Translations under genes and position numbers: made by a program
Origin: Chinchilla lanigera
Taxonomy: Eukaryota; Chordata; Mammalia; Rodentia; Chinchillidae
Direction of reading: 5' to 3'
DNA length: 64,000 bases
Assembly: GCF_000276665.1 (NCBI RefSeq)
Contig: NW_004955415.1
Span: 32,942,012 to 33,006,011, forward strand
Shown: positions 63,768 to 64,000 of the stretch, one piece after another
Layout of the letters: each line of letters starts with the position of its first letter
How positions within the stretch are numbered: position 1 is the first letter of the stretch
Notes under the pieces: model-generated
Databases searched by the model: none
The model's input: only the letters and a program-made list of their open reading frames with translations
What the model was told of the DNA's origin: nothing

Positions 63768-63912
63768 AACAAAGGCAGCACACGGCTGTCACCCCAGTAC
63801 TCTGGGAGGCAGAGGCAGGAGGACTGCAAGTGCAAGCCAACCTGGGACACTTAGGAATTCAGCAAGACCCTTTCTCAAAAAACAAAACAAAACAAACATT
63901 AAAAATACACAA
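63768..63912 (+). repeat. B1-like SINE
   Basis: 'aggcagcacacggctgtcac' to 'accctttctcaaaaaacaaa'. Confidence 0.9.
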
Positions 63913-63916
63913 ATAA

Positions 63917-64000
63917 GGGCCAGGGATATAGCTCAGTGGCACAGCACTAACTTGGCAAGCGCAAGGTCCTGAGTTCAATTCCCGATACCAAAAAAATAAA
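63917..64000 (+). repeat. ID SINE, subfamily B, cut by window end
   Basis: 'gggccagggatatagctcag' to 'caattcccgatacc', then A-tail to the last base. The right flank is outside the window, so a target duplication cannot be tested. Confidence 0.93.

Overview
The window is a piece of mammalian nuclear genome. It is dominated by interspersed repeats and I find no intact protein-coding gene in it. The organism looks like a rodent. B1-type SINEs carry the internal duplication typical of rodent B1 (paired 'agcctgggctacaaagtgag' and 'aaggccagcctgaactgca' blocks). Dimeric B1-plus-ID SINEs and free tRNA-derived ID elements are both abundant. The ID body (…GCCTGCCTGGCAAGCGCAAGGTC…GGTACC) and the B1-ID dimers suggest a castorimorph (beaver-like) or other non-murid rodent. 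That placement is an inference from repeat flavour and no search was run. Three assembly gaps (1423-1635, 15378-15657, 36323-37021) interrupt the window.

The only gene-derived sequence I can name firmly is a processed pseudogene of a class IVb beta-tubulin (TUBB4B-like) mRNA at 11111-12681. It is intronless and keeps part of the 5' and 3' UTR, the polyadenylation signal and an A-rich tail. It is flanked by a 14-bp target duplication and has split an older dimeric SINE. It is dead: an in-frame TGA sits in the GTP-binding glycine loop, there are two 1-bp deletions, and the stop codon is lost. A 54-nt splice-flanked candidate exon on the minus strand at 143-196 is the only other hint of coding sequence and is weak.

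Layout. 1-480: GC-rich unique DNA. 0.5-11 kb: SINEs, MaLR-type LTRs and LINE/DNA-transposon relics. 11.1-12.7 kb: tubulin retropseudogene. 13-20 kb: LTR fragments, ID insertions and a Tigger-like MITE with its empty-site paralogue. 20-24.7 kb: GC-rich unique DNA with AT-rich islands that look like noncoding regulatory DNA. 25.0-27.9 kb: deeply nested transposons. 28-36 kb: SINE/LTR mosaic with a unique FOX/SOX-motif island near 32.1 kb. 37-45 kb: SINEs plus two CpG islands (about 40.4-40.7 and 44.8-45.2 kb), a homeodomain-motif island at 41.5-41.65 kb, a 57-T homopolymer and a complete MaLR LTR. 45.8-47.6 kb: decayed L1 ORF2 tail shredded by SINEs. 48-54 kb: SINE mosaic. 54.7-56.3 kb and 59.2-59.7 kb: L1 3' ends. 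58.3-58.7 kb: L2. 60-61.5 kb: unique DNA with a MEF2/GC-box/CRE/E-box cluster. 61.7-64 kb: SINEs.

No genes act together here. What can be read is a transposition history (old L1, L2, MIR, Tigger and MaLR, then B1-ID dimers, then B1 and ID) and several candidate regulatory islands in unique DNA. I see no new multi-gene system. The most informative structures are a four-layer transposon stack (25.37-26.80 kb), an empty/filled site pair for a DNA transposon (14.37 versus 16.03 kb), and the CTCF-like and MEF2/CRE motif sites.
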